64,000 nt of DNA, taken from contig NZ_JADWOX010000004.1 in NCBI RefSeq assembly GCF_016135805.1, forward strand, positions 186,001-250,000, in the 5' to 3' direction. Both the position numbers and the translations under genes were made by a program. Below, in pieces: positions 18,288 through 31,429 of the stretch. Source of the DNA: Caulobacter hibisci. GTDB lineage: Bacteria; Pseudomonadota; Alphaproteobacteria; Caulobacterales; Caulobacteraceae. Each line of letters opens with the position of its first letter. Within the stretch, counting starts at the first letter, position 1. The notes beneath the pieces are model-generated. The model did not search any database and was not told the DNA's origin. It saw nothing but the letters and a program-made list of their open reading frames with translations.

Positions 18288-18294
18288 GCCGGTC

Positions 18295-19653
18295 TCAGCG
18301 GTAGCAGACCGCCTTGGCCGCCTTGACGATCTTGTCGACCGAAGGCAGCGACAGGGCTTCCAGGTTGGCCGCATAGGGCAGCGGCACGTCTTCCTGGTGC
18401 ACCCGCAGCGGCGGGGCGTCCAGATAGTCGAAGCCGAACTCCGTGATGCGGGCGACGATCTCGGCGCCGACGCCCATCGGGCCCCAGCCTTCCTCGACCG
18501 TGACCAGGCGGTTGGTCTTCTTGACGCTTTCCAGGACCGTGGCGTGGTCCATCGGACGGATGGTCCGCAGGTCGACGACCTCGGCCAAGATGCCTTCGGC
18601 GGCGAGCGCTTCAGCGGCTTGCAGGGCGAAGCCCACCATGCGGCTGTAGGCCACCAGGGTCACGTCCGTGCCCTGACGGCGGACCTTGGCCTTGCCGATC
18701 GGCACGACGTAGTCCTCGACGTCCGGGATGTCGAACTCGTGCCCGTACATCATCTCGTGCTCGAGGAAGACGATCGGGTTCGGGTCGCGGATGGCGGCCT
18801 TCAGCAGGCCCTTGGCGTCGGCCGCGTCGTACGGCGCGATGACCTTCAGGCCCGGGATGTTGCCGTACCAGGCCGCGTAGTCCTGGCTGTGCTGGGCGCC
18901 GACGCGCGAGGCCGCGCCGTTGGGGCCGCGGAACACGATCGACGACTTGATCTGGCCGCCCGACATATACAGCGTCTTGGCCGCCGAGTTGATGATGTGG
19001 TCGATCGCCTGCATGGCGAAGTTCCAGGTCATGAACTCGACGATGGGCTTCAGGCCCGCCATCGCCGCGCCGACGCCCATGCCGGCAAAGCCGTGCTCGG
19101 TGATCGGGGTGTCGATGACGCGCTTGTCGCCGAACTCCTGCAGGAGCTCGCGGCTGACCTTGTAGGCGCCCTGGTACTGAGCGACTTCCTCGCCCATCAG
19201 GAACACGCGGTCGTCGCGGCGCATCTCTTCGGCCATGGCGTCGCGCAGGGCGTCGCGCACGGTGATCTTCTTGGTCGGCGTGCCTTCCGGCAGTTCCGGA
19301 TCCGCGAAGGCCGAGGCGGCGATCGGGGCCGGAGCAGCAGCGGCGACCGGCGCAGCCGCCGGAGCGGCTTCAGCGGCAGGCGCAGCGGCGGCCGGAGCCG
19401 ACGCCGAGGCGCCGTCTTCGCCGGCCAGCTTGGCGATCAGCGTGTTGACCTTGACGTTCTCCGAGCCGGCGGGAACGAGGATGGCCTCGATCACGCCCTC
19501 GTCGACGGCTTCGACTTCCATCGTCGCCTTGTCGGTCTCGATCTCGGCGATGACGTCGCCGGCCTTGATGGTGTCGCCTTCCTTGACCAGCCACTTGGCC
19601 AGGGTGCCTTCCTCCATCGTGGGGGAAAGCGCGGGCATCAGGATGTCCGTCAC
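18295..19653 (-). CDS. pdhB: Pyruvate dehydrogenase E1 beta subunit with N-terminal lipoyl domain
   Basis: This 452-residue E1-beta is the partner of PdhA in decarboxylating pyruvate. Residues 1-77 are a lipoyl domain (K42 in ETDKATMEV), joined by an Ala/Pro linker to the E1-beta domain from about residue 125 ([14 protein letters not shown] onward). Lipoyl domains on E1-beta are known in alphaproteobacteria and raise the number of lipoyl arms in the complex. The start is GTG at 19653, overlapping the pdhA stop as GTGA, which implies coupled, near-equal translation of the two E1 subunits. The rest is full length with no missing region seen. Confidence 0.97.
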   Translation of the reverse strand: MTDILMPALSPTMEEGTLAKWLVKEGDTIKAGDVIAEIETDKATMEVEAVDEGVIEAILVPAGSENVKVNTLIAKLAGEDGASASAPAAAAPAAEAAPAAAPVAAAAPAPIAASAFADPELPEGTPTKKITVRDALRDAMAEEMRRDDRVFLMGEEVAQYQGAYKVSRELLQEFGDKRVIDTPITEHGFAGMGVGAAMAGLKPIVEFMTWNFAMQAIDHIINSAAKTLYMSGGQIKSSIVFRGPNGAASRVGAQHSQDYAAWYGNIPGLKVIAPYDAADAKGLLKAAIRDPNPIVFLEHEMMYGHEFDIPDVEDYVVPIGKAKVRRQGTDVTLVAYSRMVGFALQAAEALAAEGILAEVVDLRTIRPMDHATVLESVKKTNRLVTVEEGWGPMGVGAEIVARITEFGFDYLDAPPLRVHQEDVPLPYAANLEALSLPSVDKIVKAAKAVCYR

Positions 19654-20681
19654 TCGGCGGCCTCCAGGTATACGTCGGTGTAGAGTTCGGAGGGGTCCGG
19701 CTCGGGGCTGGTGCGGGCGAACTCGGCCGCTTCGGCCACGATGCGCTTCACTTCGCCGTCGACGGTCTTCAGATCGTCCTCGGTGACGCCGGCCGCGGCC
19801 AGACGTTCCTTGATGTGGTCGATCGGGTCGCGGGTCGTCTTGACCTCGTCGACCTCTTCCTTGGTGCGGTACTTGGCCGGGTCGGACATCGAGTGACCGC
19901 GGTAGCGGTAGGTCTTCATCTCGAGGATGTAGGGACCCTGGCCGCTGCGGGCGTGCTCGCTGGCGCGGGCGCCAGCTTCACGCACGGCCACCACGTCCAT
20001 GCCGTCGACTTCCTCGCCCGGGATCCGGAACGACACGCCGCGCTTGTGGAAGGCGGTTTCCGACGCCGAACGCTCGACGCTGGTGCCCATGGCGTACTGG
20101 TTGTTCTCGATTACGTACACGACCGGCAGCTTCCACAGCTGGGCCATGTTGAAGCTCTCGTAGACCTGGCCCTGGTTGGCCGCGCCGTCGCCGAAATAGG
20201 CGTAGGAGACGTTGCCGTTGCCCTTGTAGTGGTTGGCCAGCGCCAGGCCGGTGCCGAGCGCCACCTGGGCGCCGACGATGCCGTGGCCGCCGTAGAAGCC
20301 AGTCTCGATGTCGAACATGTGCATCGAGCCGCCCTTGCCGCGCGACGAACCGCCCGCGCGGCCGGTCAGCTCGGCCATGACTTCCTTGGGGTCCATGCCG
20401 GCGGCCAGCATGTGGCCGTGGTCACGGTAGCCCGTGATGATCTGGTCGCCCTTGTGCTGGATCGACTGCATGCCGACCGCGATGGCTTCCTGACCGATGT
20501 AAAGGTGGCAGAACCCGCCGATCAGGCCCATGCCGTAAAGCTGGCCGGCGCGCTCCTCGAAGCGGCGGATCAGCAGCATGTCCTGATAGAATTTGAGAAG
20601 CTCTTCCTTGCCGACGAAGGCGTTGACACCGGTGTCGGCGCCCTTCTCCGTCGGAGCTTCACCCTTGCGCGTTCGCGCCAT
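19650..20681 (-). CDS. pdhA: Pyruvate dehydrogenase E1 alpha subunit
   Basis: This 343-residue thiamine-diphosphate-dependent subunit decarboxylates pyruvate with PdhB. The ThDP-binding motif runs from [17 protein letters not shown] to [10 protein letters not shown], and the [14 protein letters not shown] phosphorylation-loop region of E1-alpha proteins is present. The ATG at 20681 has GGGAGAG a few bases upstream; a TTG at 20699 lies before that site and is rejected. It is the first gene of the pdhA-pdhB-pdhC-gpx-lpdA series. The ftsB gene is upstream on the same strand, with a 175-bp gap that probably holds the PDH promoter. Confidence 0.97.
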   Translation of the reverse strand: MARTRKGEAPTEKGADTGVNAFVGKEELLKFYQDMLLIRRFEERAGQLYGMGLIGGFCHLYIGQEAIAVGMQSIQHKGDQIITGYRDHGHMLAAGMDPKEVMAELTGRAGGSSRGKGGSMHMFDIETGFYGGHGIVGAQVALGTGLALANHYKGNGNVSYAYFGDGAANQGQVYESFNMAQLWKLPVVYVIENNQYAMGTSVERSASETAFHKRGVSFRIPGEEVDGMDVVAVREAGARASEHARSGQGPYILEMKTYRYRGHSMSDPAKYRTKEEVDEVKTTRDPIDHIKERLAAAGVTEDDLKTVDGEVKRIVAEAAEFARTSPEPDPSELYTDVYLEAAE

Positions 20682-20792
20682 TAAACTCTCCCTGGCCAAT
20701 CGTCATAACGGCCTTCATCTCAGAGGCATCCATCGCCGCCGCTAGGCGGCTTTGGGCGCTGGAATGCGCTCGTGTCGACGCTCAGGACCGCC

Positions 20793-20812
20793 CTCCAGGC
20801 TGCAACCTGGAG
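20793..20812. other. Short inverted repeat in the ftsB-pdhA gap
   Basis: CTCCAGG and CCTGGAG flank the 6-nt loop CTGCAA. It lies 111-131 bp upstream of the pdhA start and 45 bp past the ftsB stop, so it could be a weak ftsB terminator or a regulator site for the PDH operon. Confidence 0.4.
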
Positions 20813-20856
20813 TGTGGTCTACAAGGCGGCCTGGGACTGGCGAGAACCGTCCGAGC

Positions 20857-21153
20857 TCAACGCTTGGTGCGGATCACGTAGTCCTTGGGGTCGGCGTATC
20901 CAAGGAGGGAACGCGCACGTTCCTCCAGGAGATCGGCCGACAGGCTGCCGCTGCGTAATAGACGAGCCCGGGCCTCCAGGTCCATCCTCTCAGCGCGGAT
21001 CTTCTTAAGTTCCATCGTCTTGGCGGCCAAGTCCGCGTTGCGTTGAGACGAGGAAAGCAGGCCTCTCTCGCCCGTCAGGGCGTGAAAGACGAAGTAGGTG
21101 ATCAGCAGGAGGAGCGCCGCGGTCGGCAGGTAGGGTTGCAGTCGAGCGAACAT
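20857..21153 (-). CDS. ftsB: Septum formation initiator FtsB/DivIC-like protein
   Basis: This 98-residue bitopic membrane protein has a short cytoplasmic N-terminus, one transmembrane helix (about 10-27, PTAALLLLITYFVFHAL) and a coiled coil (about 35-70) rich in charged heptads. A conserved tail reads LLEERARSLLGYADPKDYVI. This is the layout of FtsB/DivIC, which bridges FtsL and FtsQ in the divisome. Its location next to pdhA with enolase nearby is common in alphaproteobacteria. The length is normal. Sequence identity within this family is low, so the call rests on topology, the tail motif and synteny. Confidence 0.87.
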   Translation of the reverse strand: MFARLQPYLPTAALLLLITYFVFHALTGERGLLSSSQRNADLAAKTMELKKIRAERMDLEARARLLRSGSLSADLLEERARSLLGYADPKDYVIRTKR

Positions 21154-21539
21154 CGGCGAATCCCGGACAGGGAGCTTCAGGCTGCCAGAACGTGCTTAAC
21201 ACGGTCTAAATCCCCAACCCTGCAAAGGGCTTGCAAATAGCATCCGATCGGCCGCAAAATACTTTCAAATGAGACCGTTTCAGGGGCATCGAGATACCGC
21301 ATCGCGGCATTTCGTTCGCACACGCGAGAACAGTCGAAACCTCTGTTTTTCTAAAGTCGGCAGAGCTTTTAGAAAAAATGTGGTCGATCTTTTTTGGTCG
21401 AACACCGGTCACGCCTTTTTTCAGGGCGCCGTCGCCTCAGAATCGCCGCCGTCCAGCGGCTCAGCTGCATTCTCAAGGTTGAGTTTGTGCAGCCAAGGCG
21501 TGCACGATGGCGCCGATCGAGCGTCTCGGGGAGGACGAC
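21154..21539. other. Intergenic region with an A/T-rich inverted repeat
   Basis: I see no convincing gene between ftsB and the next plus-strand gene. The stretch 21340-21420 is unusually A/T-rich for this genome. It contains TTTTTCTAAAG (21346-21356) and CTTTTAGAAAAA (21366-21377), which pair almost perfectly, then two T6 runs at 21389-21395 and 21416-21421, the first next to GGTCGATC and GGTCGAAC. It could hold divergent promoters or a small RNA with its terminator. Confidence 0.4.
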
Positions 21540-22117
21540 ATGCTTCGTAGAGAGACCCTGTTCGGTTTGGCCGGCGCGGCCTTCGCGCTTCCGGCGGCCG
21601 CCCGCCAACCCAGCGAGACCGGCGTCGTGAAGGGCCGCAAGGGCGGTCCGAACATGATCAAGGGCGACCCGCCCAGGCTCGACTTCGGCGGCGGGCTGGT
21701 GATCCCCATGAACGCCTCGATCTTCAAGACCCTCTGGGAGGGCGAGGACCGCTGGGTGACCTACGGCCGCTCGGTGGCGCGCATCGAGGCGCGGGCCATG
21801 CTGCAGGCCGAGACCGCCGCCACGGGCACGATGAAGCTGATGCTGCTGACCCAGGCCTTCGCGCCCGAACGGCTGGTGCGGTTCGAGACCTGCGGCTGGC
21901 GCGGCAGGACGAACGACGCCAAGGACCTGGTGCTGGGCGAGATCGCCCTCCCCGGCCGCCCGGTCATGCCCACCACCGACCGCGTCAACGGCGGCGCAAC
22001 GGGCGCGGAGACCGACGGCCAGGGCGAAGACGCCTGGCACGCGGTGACCGGCTACATGGTCATGAAGAAGGACGTCACCCTGGCCGACGTGAAGGCCCGG
22101 GCGCAGCTGGTGCAGGG

Positions 22118-22121
<4 letters not shown>
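21540..22121 (+). CDS. Exported hypothetical protein
   Basis: I do not recognise this 193-residue protein. The N-terminus MLRRETLFGLAGAAFALPAAA is a signal peptide, so the product is probably periplasmic. The mature part is soluble with repeated basic-acidic segments and no cysteine pair or metal motif I can name. The ATG at 21540 is chosen because GGGGAGG lies 5 bp upstream; an in-frame ATG at 21507 precedes that site. The gene ends tail-to-tail with the isochorismatase-like gene, sharing the bases CTAG of the two stop codons. The composition is like that of its neighbours, and I see no operon partner. Confidence 0.7.
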
Positions 22122-25173
<3,052 letters not shown>

Positions 25174-25202
25174 CTAGCACCGCTTGGGGCCATAAACGAC
25201 GA

Positions 25203-25235
25203 AAAGCGCCGCCCGGGCGAGCCGGGCGGCGCTTT
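25203..25235 (-). terminator. Terminator after rpmF
   Basis: AAAGCGCCGCCCGG (25203-25216) and CCGGGCGGCGCTTT (25222-25235) are perfect 14-bp arms around a 5-nt loop. On the minus strand the stem is followed by a short T-run. It lies about 65 bp downstream of rpmF. Confidence 0.85.
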
Positions 25236-25301
25236 CGAAGCGTCAGACGCTAGATCCTGCCGAAGCGCCTCCGGGAGGAGGCCGCGCCGGGAAGAAAGAC
25301 C

Positions 25302-25484
25302 TTAGTCTTCCTTCGGGGTCAGGATCTGCTTGCCGTTGTACAGGCCGGTCTTCAGATCGACGTGGTGCGGACGACGCAGCTCGCCGGTGTCCTTGTCCTC
25401 GATGAACGAGTTAGCGCCCAGGGCGTGGTGCGACCGGCGCATGTTCCGGCGAGAAGGCGAAGTTTTTCTTTTGGGAACGGCCAT
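25302..25484 (-). CDS. rpmF: 50S ribosomal protein L32
   Basis: This is a 60-residue basic ribosomal protein of the large subunit. The [20 protein letters not shown] start is diagnostic of bL32, and the proteobacterial C-terminal part ([16 protein letters not shown]) is present. It has no cysteine pairs and so is the zinc-free form. It is transcribed alone here between pyrG and a strong terminator. No plsX or fabH is adjacent, unlike the arrangement in enteric bacteria. Confidence 0.97.
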   Translation of the reverse strand: MAVPKRKTSPSRRNMRRSHHALGANSFIEDKDTGELRRPHHVDLKTGLYNGKQILTPKED

Positions 25485-25599
25485 CGAAGTGACTCTGCTC
25501 GCTGAGCGTGAAAATCGGAAGCGGCGACTCGGGAAAGCCCAGGTCGCCGCGTGAGGGCGCGCTTATGCCTGAATCTCTCCAGACATGCAACTCGCCAGT

Positions 25600-27258
<1,659 letters not shown>

Positions 27259-27315
27259 TCAGATTACCTGCGATTCGGCCGTCGCGGCGAAAAGACCGCC
27301 GTTCATCAACACAAA

Positions 27316-27403
27316 GATTCCGCCCCTACCGGGCGGGGGACCGGGATTCCGCCCCTAAGGGGGCGGAGACCAGGGATTTGGCCCTTACTGGGCGGGCGTC
27401 TGG
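27316..27403. repeat. Three tandem ~29-bp hairpin repeats reaching into the end of secG
   Basis: Copies begin at 27316, 27345 and 27375. Each starts GATTCCGCCC or a close variant, has a CTA or TTA centre and a complementary GGGCGG arm, and ends with a GGGACCGGG-like spacer. Each copy can fold as its own hairpin. The third copy contains the secG stop codon and its last few codons. They lie between secG and pyrG. Confidence 0.8.
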
Positions 27404-27801
27404 GCCGGAGCCGTCGCCGGAGCCGGAACGGTCGGCGCGCCGAGCTGCGGGGTCGGGGCCTGGATCGGGGCGGGCGTGGTCGGCGCCGGAACGGCCGGAG
27501 TCGCGGGGGCGTTCAGGGTCTTGGTGTCGAGATTGTCGATCTTCAGCTTGTCGACCACCGAATCGCTGCCGCCCAGGCGGCCCGTCAGCACGGTCAGGAT
27601 CAGGCTGACGACGATGAACACCGAGAACAGGATCCAGGTCATCCGGGTCATGAAGTCGCCGGCGCCGCGGGCGGTCATGAAATTGCCGGCTCCGCCGCCG
27701 CCCATGCCGAGCGCCCCGCCCTCCGAGCGCTGAAGCAGCACGAAGCCGATCAGCACGACGCAGACGATGATGTTGATGGTCAGCAGGATGCCGATGAGCA
27801 T
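27385..27801 (-). CDS. secG: Protein translocase subunit SecG
   Basis: SecG is a small membrane subunit of the SecYEG channel. The 138-residue protein has two transmembrane helices (about 3-22 and 55-73) joined by the conserved cytoplasmic loop VLLQRSEGGALGMGGGGAGNFM. The second half is an extended tail rich in Pro, Ala and Thr (about 95-138), typical of Caulobacterales-type SecG. The last codons lie inside a 29-bp repeat unit that recurs twice more downstream, so the exact C-terminus may vary between strains. A normal ATG start is used. Confidence 0.95.
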   Translation of the reverse strand: MLIGILLTINIIVCVVLIGFVLLQRSEGGALGMGGGGAGNFMTARGAGDFMTRMTWILFSVFIVVSLILTVLTGRLGGSDSVVDKLKIDNLDTKTLNAPATPAVPAPTTPAPIQAPTPQLGAPTVPAPATAPAQTPAQ

Positions 27802-27944
27802 GACGAAACAGTTCTCGATCCGGGCAGGCGAATGGCCGACTGCGAAAAACGAAGCGGCCCCTCTACCACTAGCGGCGCGCGCACGCCATAGCTGGGGCGA
27901 CGGCCGGCCAACTCAAGTCCCCCAACTCAATTCCTAGGGCGCGC

Positions 27945-28460
27945 ATGATTCTCGAGACCGAACGCCTCACCCTGAAGCCCCTGGTCGCCGAAGACGCCCC
28001 GCTCATCTATCCGTTCCTCAGCGACCCGGAGCTGATGGCCCACTGGGACCGCGCCCCGCTGGAGGATCCCGACGAGGTCGCCGCCTGCGTCGTCGGCCAG
28101 GTCGAGGACATGCAGGCGGGCACGGCGCTGTACTGGACCATCCGCCTGAGCGCGACGGGCGCCTTCGTCGGGGCCTGCGAGTTCGTCGAGATCGACGAGC
28201 GCCGCCACCGGGCCGAACTGCGCTTCATCGTGGCCCGCGGCAGCTGGGGCAACGGCTACGCCCACGAAGCCGTCAGCGCCCTCCTCGCCCACGCCGCCGC
28301 CAGCGACCTCAAGCACGTGGTCGCCCGCACCCAGGTCGGCGACGCCCGGGCCGAGAAACTGCTGGAACGCCTGGGCTTCAAGAGCTCCGGCTACCTGAAG
28401 GGCCAGGTCGACCGCGATGGCGAGCGGCGGGATGGGCGGCTCTACGGGGTGGAATTGTAA
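27945..28460 (+). CDS. GNAT-family N-acetyltransferase (RimJ/RimL type)
   Basis: This 171-residue acetyltransferase has the RimJ/RimL layout. ILETERLTLKPL opens the protein, a RHRAELRFIVARGSWGNGYAHEA segment carries the acetyl-CoA pyrophosphate loop, and the C-terminal ARTQVGDARAEKLLERLGF is the usual helix-strand of the fold. The protein or small-molecule substrate cannot be read from the sequence. It is a single gene divergent from secG with 143 bp between the starts. Downstream is a repeat-rich area interrupted by an insertion sequence. Confidence 0.9.
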   Translation: MILETERLTLKPLVAEDAPLIYPFLSDPELMAHWDRAPLEDPDEVAACVVGQVEDMQAGTALYWTIRLSATGAFVGACEFVEIDERRHRAELRFIVARGSWGNGYAHEAVSALLAHAAASDLKHVVARTQVGDARAEKLLERLGFKSSGYLKGQVDRDGERRDGRLYGVEL

Positions 28461-28463
28461 GGT

Positions 28464-28486
28464 CCTTCTCCCCTTGCGGGAGAAGG
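28464..28486. repeat. Fragment of a family B repeat
   Basis: CCTTCTCCCC-ttgc-GGGAGAAGG matches the first hairpin of the family B elements at 13066 and 30357, but the rest of that element is missing. It starts 3 bp after the acetyltransferase stop and could act as its terminator. Confidence 0.65.
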
Positions 28487-28519
28487 TGGCGACCGGTCGC
28501 AAGGACCCCCCCTGTGGGG

Positions 28520-29686
28520 CAGGGCTATCGCATATGGCCCAGGAGAGAGAAGAGGAAGGCGTCGTCCCATCCGGCGCGCTTGATCTTGCCCTTGATGGAG
28601 CCCTTGTCGGGGTGAAGACGCAGGGTGTTGAGGGCGAGCTTTCGGATGAGGGCGAGGTTCTGGGGGGCGTTGTCCTTTCGGCTTCGGCAGGCGTCTTCGT
28701 CGAAGGCGACGTCGAGAACCCAGTGGAGCTGGTTTTCGGCGCCCCAGTGGGATCTTGCGACCTGCAGCATGCGCTGGGGCGACAGCGGCGTGGAGAGCAG
28801 GAAGAAGCGGACATTGGTGTCCGAAGGCTGGTCGGCGGGTTTGCGGTCGGCCTGGACGCAGGCGACGGCGGCCAGGCCTGGGAAGTCGACGCCGTGGGCG
28901 GGAACGACGACGGCCGAGCGGCCCTCGACACGGTCGTGAGCACGCCTTGGCCCTTCGGCCACGCCGGTGGCGGGATCTTCGGCCTCGATCAGGGCCCGGA
29001 CCTGGGCCAGCAGCTTGGGCTGGTTGGCCTTCAGCGCCAGGGCGTAGTCGGCGCCGGCGTCGAGGATGACCTGGGCGGTGTCCCTTCGGCAGTGCAGGGC
29101 GTCGGCGGTGACGATGCAGCCTTGAAGGTCCAGCAAGGCCAGGGCCTGCTGGACGCCCAGCACCTCGTTGCGGCCTGGGGCCAGGCGCTGGCCGATCGCC
29201 AGCCGCGCCTCGACGGCCCAGACATTGACCAGATGCAGCGGCGTGGCCTCAGCCCCGCGCTCGTAGGCTCCGCGCAAGGCCTTGCCGTCGATCGCCACCA
29301 CGCCCTTCAGCGCCCCGGCGAAGGCGGCGGTGAACTTGGCGAAGGCGGCCTCGAACGGCTCGGGCTCGAGCAGGCGAAACATCCGGCTGAAGGTGTCGTG
29401 GCTGGGCGCTCCGTGCTCGAGCTTCAGCACCTGGCGCAGGCAATCGAGCTTGGCCCGCGCGAACAGGGCCATGTCGGTGCAGTCTTCCGCCCCGCACATC
29501 ACCGCCGCCAGCGACACGAACATCAATTCCAGAAGATCGTGCCGGGCGTTCTTGGCGCGCGGATCGGCGATCCCCGAGAAATAGCTCGAAAACGTCTCCA
29601 TCACCCCGTCTCCCCGCATCAGGCGAGACCTTCAGAATCCGCTTCGCCCTAAGAAATCGACTCCAGATCCATATGCGATAGCCCTG
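28520..29686 (-). mobile_element. Intact ISAs1-family insertion sequence, 1167 bp
   Basis: The ends are perfect inverted repeats: CAGGGCTATCGCATATGG at the left (28520-28537) and its complement at the right (29669-29686). Both sides carry the same 10 bp, CCCTGTGGGG (28510-28519 and 29687-29696), a target-site duplication of the size known for ISAs1. One full-length transposase gene fills the element, and its stop codon lies inside the left repeat. The IS has inserted into a family C palindromic repeat. Perfect ends and duplication point to a recent insertion. Confidence 0.95.
28525..29601 (-). CDS. ISAs1-family DDE transposase
   Basis: This 358-residue transposase has the ISAs1 layout. An N-terminal region reads YFSGIADPRAKNARHDLLELMF. 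The three DDE positions are in VVAIDGKALRGA, GCIVTADALHC and HWGAENQLHWVLDVAFDED. The C-terminal part is NAPQNLALIRKLALNTL. No frameshift or stop interrupts it, so it should be active. The ATG at 29601 has GGGGAG 8 bp upstream; an in-frame ATG at 29619 would place that site inside the gene. The stop codon falls within the terminal inverted repeat, as is common in compact IS elements. Confidence 0.95.
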   Translation of the reverse strand: METFSSYFSGIADPRAKNARHDLLELMFVSLAAVMCGAEDCTDMALFARAKLDCLRQVLKLEHGAPSHDTFSRMFRLLEPEPFEAAFAKFTAAFAGALKGVVAIDGKALRGAYERGAEATPLHLVNVWAVEARLAIGQRLAPGRNEVLGVQQALALLDLQGCIVTADALHCRRDTAQVILDAGADYALALKANQPKLLAQVRALIEAEDPATGVAEGPRRAHDRVEGRSAVVVPAHGVDFPGLAAVACVQADRKPADQPSDTNVRFFLLSTPLSPQRMLQVARSHWGAENQLHWVLDVAFDEDACRSRKDNAPQNLALIRKLALNTLRLHPDKGSIKGKIKRAGWDDAFLFSLLGHMR

Positions 29687-29696
29687 CCCTGTGGGG

Positions 29697-29816
29697 GAGG
29701 CGATCGCGAAGCGATCGGAGGGGGGAGTTGGTGCGAGATTGGCCGACGCCTCGAAAGCTGAGAACGTCCCCCCACCGGCCTTCGGCCGCCTCCCCCACGG
29801 GGGGAGGTTCCTTGTC
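29697..29816. repeat. Family C paired-palindrome repeat, left arm split by the IS
   Basis: Reading across the IS, 28502-28519 joins 29697 onward to give a left arm with CCCCTGTGGGGGAGGCGATCG. A right arm (about 29770-29816) has the reverse-complementary form with GCCTCCCCCACGGGG. Each arm holds an inner hairpin (CGATCGCGAAGCGATCG on the left, CGGCCTTCGGCCG on the right). The element is built like families A and B but differs in sequence. It is non-coding. Confidence 0.75.
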
Positions 29817-30356
29817 GCTGAGCACGGCTTCGCGTTCTCACGCGGAAAACCGCTGAGTTGATTGGAGAGGGCGCGGGGCGTCCGGGCTGCGCCCGGATGT
29901 GTGAGTTTTGAATACCGTTTCGACGAAGCTCTGACGCCCCGCGCGATCGTTGAACCTCAGGCCGGGGCGCGCGGGCCTCTTCCGCCCTGTGCCCCTTCCC
30001 CATGCAATGCGCCCCGTTTCTTGGCGGCCAGGCGTGCATGCGGCGCGGACCCTCGGACGGGCGGAAGGCCAATGTCGGCAGCCTCCCGATGGATGGGTTT
30101 ACGTCCCCCATCCTCATTTAAGCCTTCAGGCCCTGCTCACGCAGCTCCGTCAGCCCCGCTCGATCGCATCGCCGTCGCACGCTTCGGGCCGGATCCTTGC
30201 GCCCTCTCCCTGCGACGGGACGAGGTCTATTGTGCGGGGGATTTGGACGCGTCTGATAAGTTCGGGTGAGAAAGTTGTAGGGCGTTGATTTTGCTGGGCT
30301 CGGCAGGTTCTGCGACGGGCATGGACGACGCTGTATCCCCGTCCGACGCAGGTTTT
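29817..30356. other. 540 bp without a recognisable gene
   Basis: Open frames on both strands here give Arg/Pro-rich products without familiar motifs, and none has a good ribosome-binding site. One small hairpin is present: TCCGGG-ctgcg-CCCGGA near 29880-29897. The stretch may be degraded sequence between repeats. I cannot assign a function. Confidence 0.5.
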
Positions 30357-30501
30357 CCTTCTCCCATAGGGAGAAGGTGGCGCGAAGCGACGGATGAGGG
30401 GTTAGGGACCGGAGACGACGTGCCGGCACGCCCGTTGGCGGCGTAACCCCTCACCCTCCCAGGCTTCGCCTGGGCCCCTCCCTCTCCCTCTGGGAGAGGG
30501 T
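30357..30501. repeat. Intergenic repeat, family B copy 2
   Basis: This is nearly identical to 13066-13211: CCTTCTCCC hairpin, GATGAGGGGTTAGGGAC, GTGCCGGCAC, GGCGTAACCCCTCACC, a CAGGCTTCGCCTGGG hairpin and CCCTCTCCCTCTGGGAGAGGG. It ends 14 bp before the tpiA stop and may act as its 3' stabiliser or terminator. Confidence 0.85.
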
Positions 30502-30515
30502 CTCTGAGAGCGCGC

Positions 30516-31277
30516 TCAAGCCGCGTTGATGATCGCCAGGAAGTCCTTGGCCTTCAGCGAGGCGCCGCCGACCAGGGCGCCGCCGACGTCTTCGGTGGCC
30601 AGGATTTCGGCGGCGTTTTCGGGCTTCACCGAGCCGCCGTAGAGAATCGGCACGCTCGCGCCGTGGTCGCCGAACCGTTCGACCAGGATGGCGCGGATGG
30701 CCTTGTGGATGGCGGCGATGTCGGCCGTGGTCGGGGTCAGGCCGGTGCCGATGGCCCAGATCGGCTCGTAGGCGACGGCGAAGGCCTGGCCCGCAAGGCT
30801 GGCCGGCAGCGAGTTGCGGATCTGGCCGGTGACGATCGCCTCGGCCTGCCCGGCCTCGCGCTGAGCCAGGCTTTCGCCGCAGCAGATGATCGGCTCCAGG
30901 CCCGCGGCCAGGGCGGCCTCGACCTTGGAGGCGACCAATTCGCAGCTTTCGCCATAGCCGCCGCGCCGCTCGGAGTGGCCGAGAATCACCAGCCGCGCGC
31001 CGGCGTCGACCAGCATGGCGGCCGAGATGTCGCCGGTGTAGGCGCCCTGGGCGGCCGGATGGCAGTCCTGGCCGCCGACCAGCACGGGCTCGCCCGACAG
31101 GGTCTCGGCCAGGCGATGCAGCAGGGTGGCGGGCGGGCAGATGGCGACCCGGGCGGCCGGAGGCGCTTCGGACACCGCCGCGGCCACGGCTCGCGCCTCG
31201 TCCAGCGAGGCCTCGAGGCCGAACATCTTCCAGTTCCCGGCGATCAACGGCCGGGGCGTCGTCAGAGAAACGGTCAT
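30516..31277 (-). CDS. tpiA: Triosephosphate isomerase
   Basis: This enzyme interconverts dihydroxyacetone phosphate and glyceraldehyde 3-phosphate. The 253-residue TIM barrel has AGNWKM (catalytic lysine), the electrophilic histidine in ILGHSERR, the catalytic glutamate in VAYEPIWAIGTG and the phosphate-binding YGGSVKPENA. The ATG at 31277 gives the normal length; the frame continues upstream to 31424 but that part has no similarity and crosses the promoter region. It is divergent from ppiD with about 150 bp between the starts. A repeat element lies immediately downstream. Confidence 0.97.
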   Translation of the reverse strand: MTVSLTTPRPLIAGNWKMFGLEASLDEARAVAAAVSEAPPAARVAICPPATLLHRLAETLSGEPVLVGGQDCHPAAQGAYTGDISAAMLVDAGARLVILGHSERRGGYGESCELVASKVEAALAAGLEPIICCGESLAQREAGQAEAIVTGQIRNSLPASLAGQAFAVAYEPIWAIGTGLTPTTADIAAIHKAIRAILVERFGDHGASVPILYGGSVKPENAAEILATEDVGGALVGGASLKAKDFLAIINAA

Positions 31278-31429
31278 GAGTTTGGCTTTGGGGACGCGCT
31301 CCCTTGGTAAGTCAAGTCCGCTTCGGCTTGCTCCCGCATATCGGCCTCTACTATACCGCCTTGCTCGCATCGAGTGCGTCGCCCTTCGGCGGCCACAGGG
31401 CGAAATCGAAGAAGGTAGTTCCAAACGTC

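Noticed and set aside
21206..21412. 68-codon minus-strand frame upstream of ftsB
   Set aside because: Composition is closer to a protein than most shadows, but there is no ribosome-binding site or known motif, and it covers the A/T-rich inverted repeat, which looks regulatory.
29632..30429. Minus-strand frames of 103 and 161 codons beside the IS
   Set aside because: They are Arg/Pro-rich, run through palindromic repeats and the IS end, and lack ribosome-binding sites and familiar motifs.
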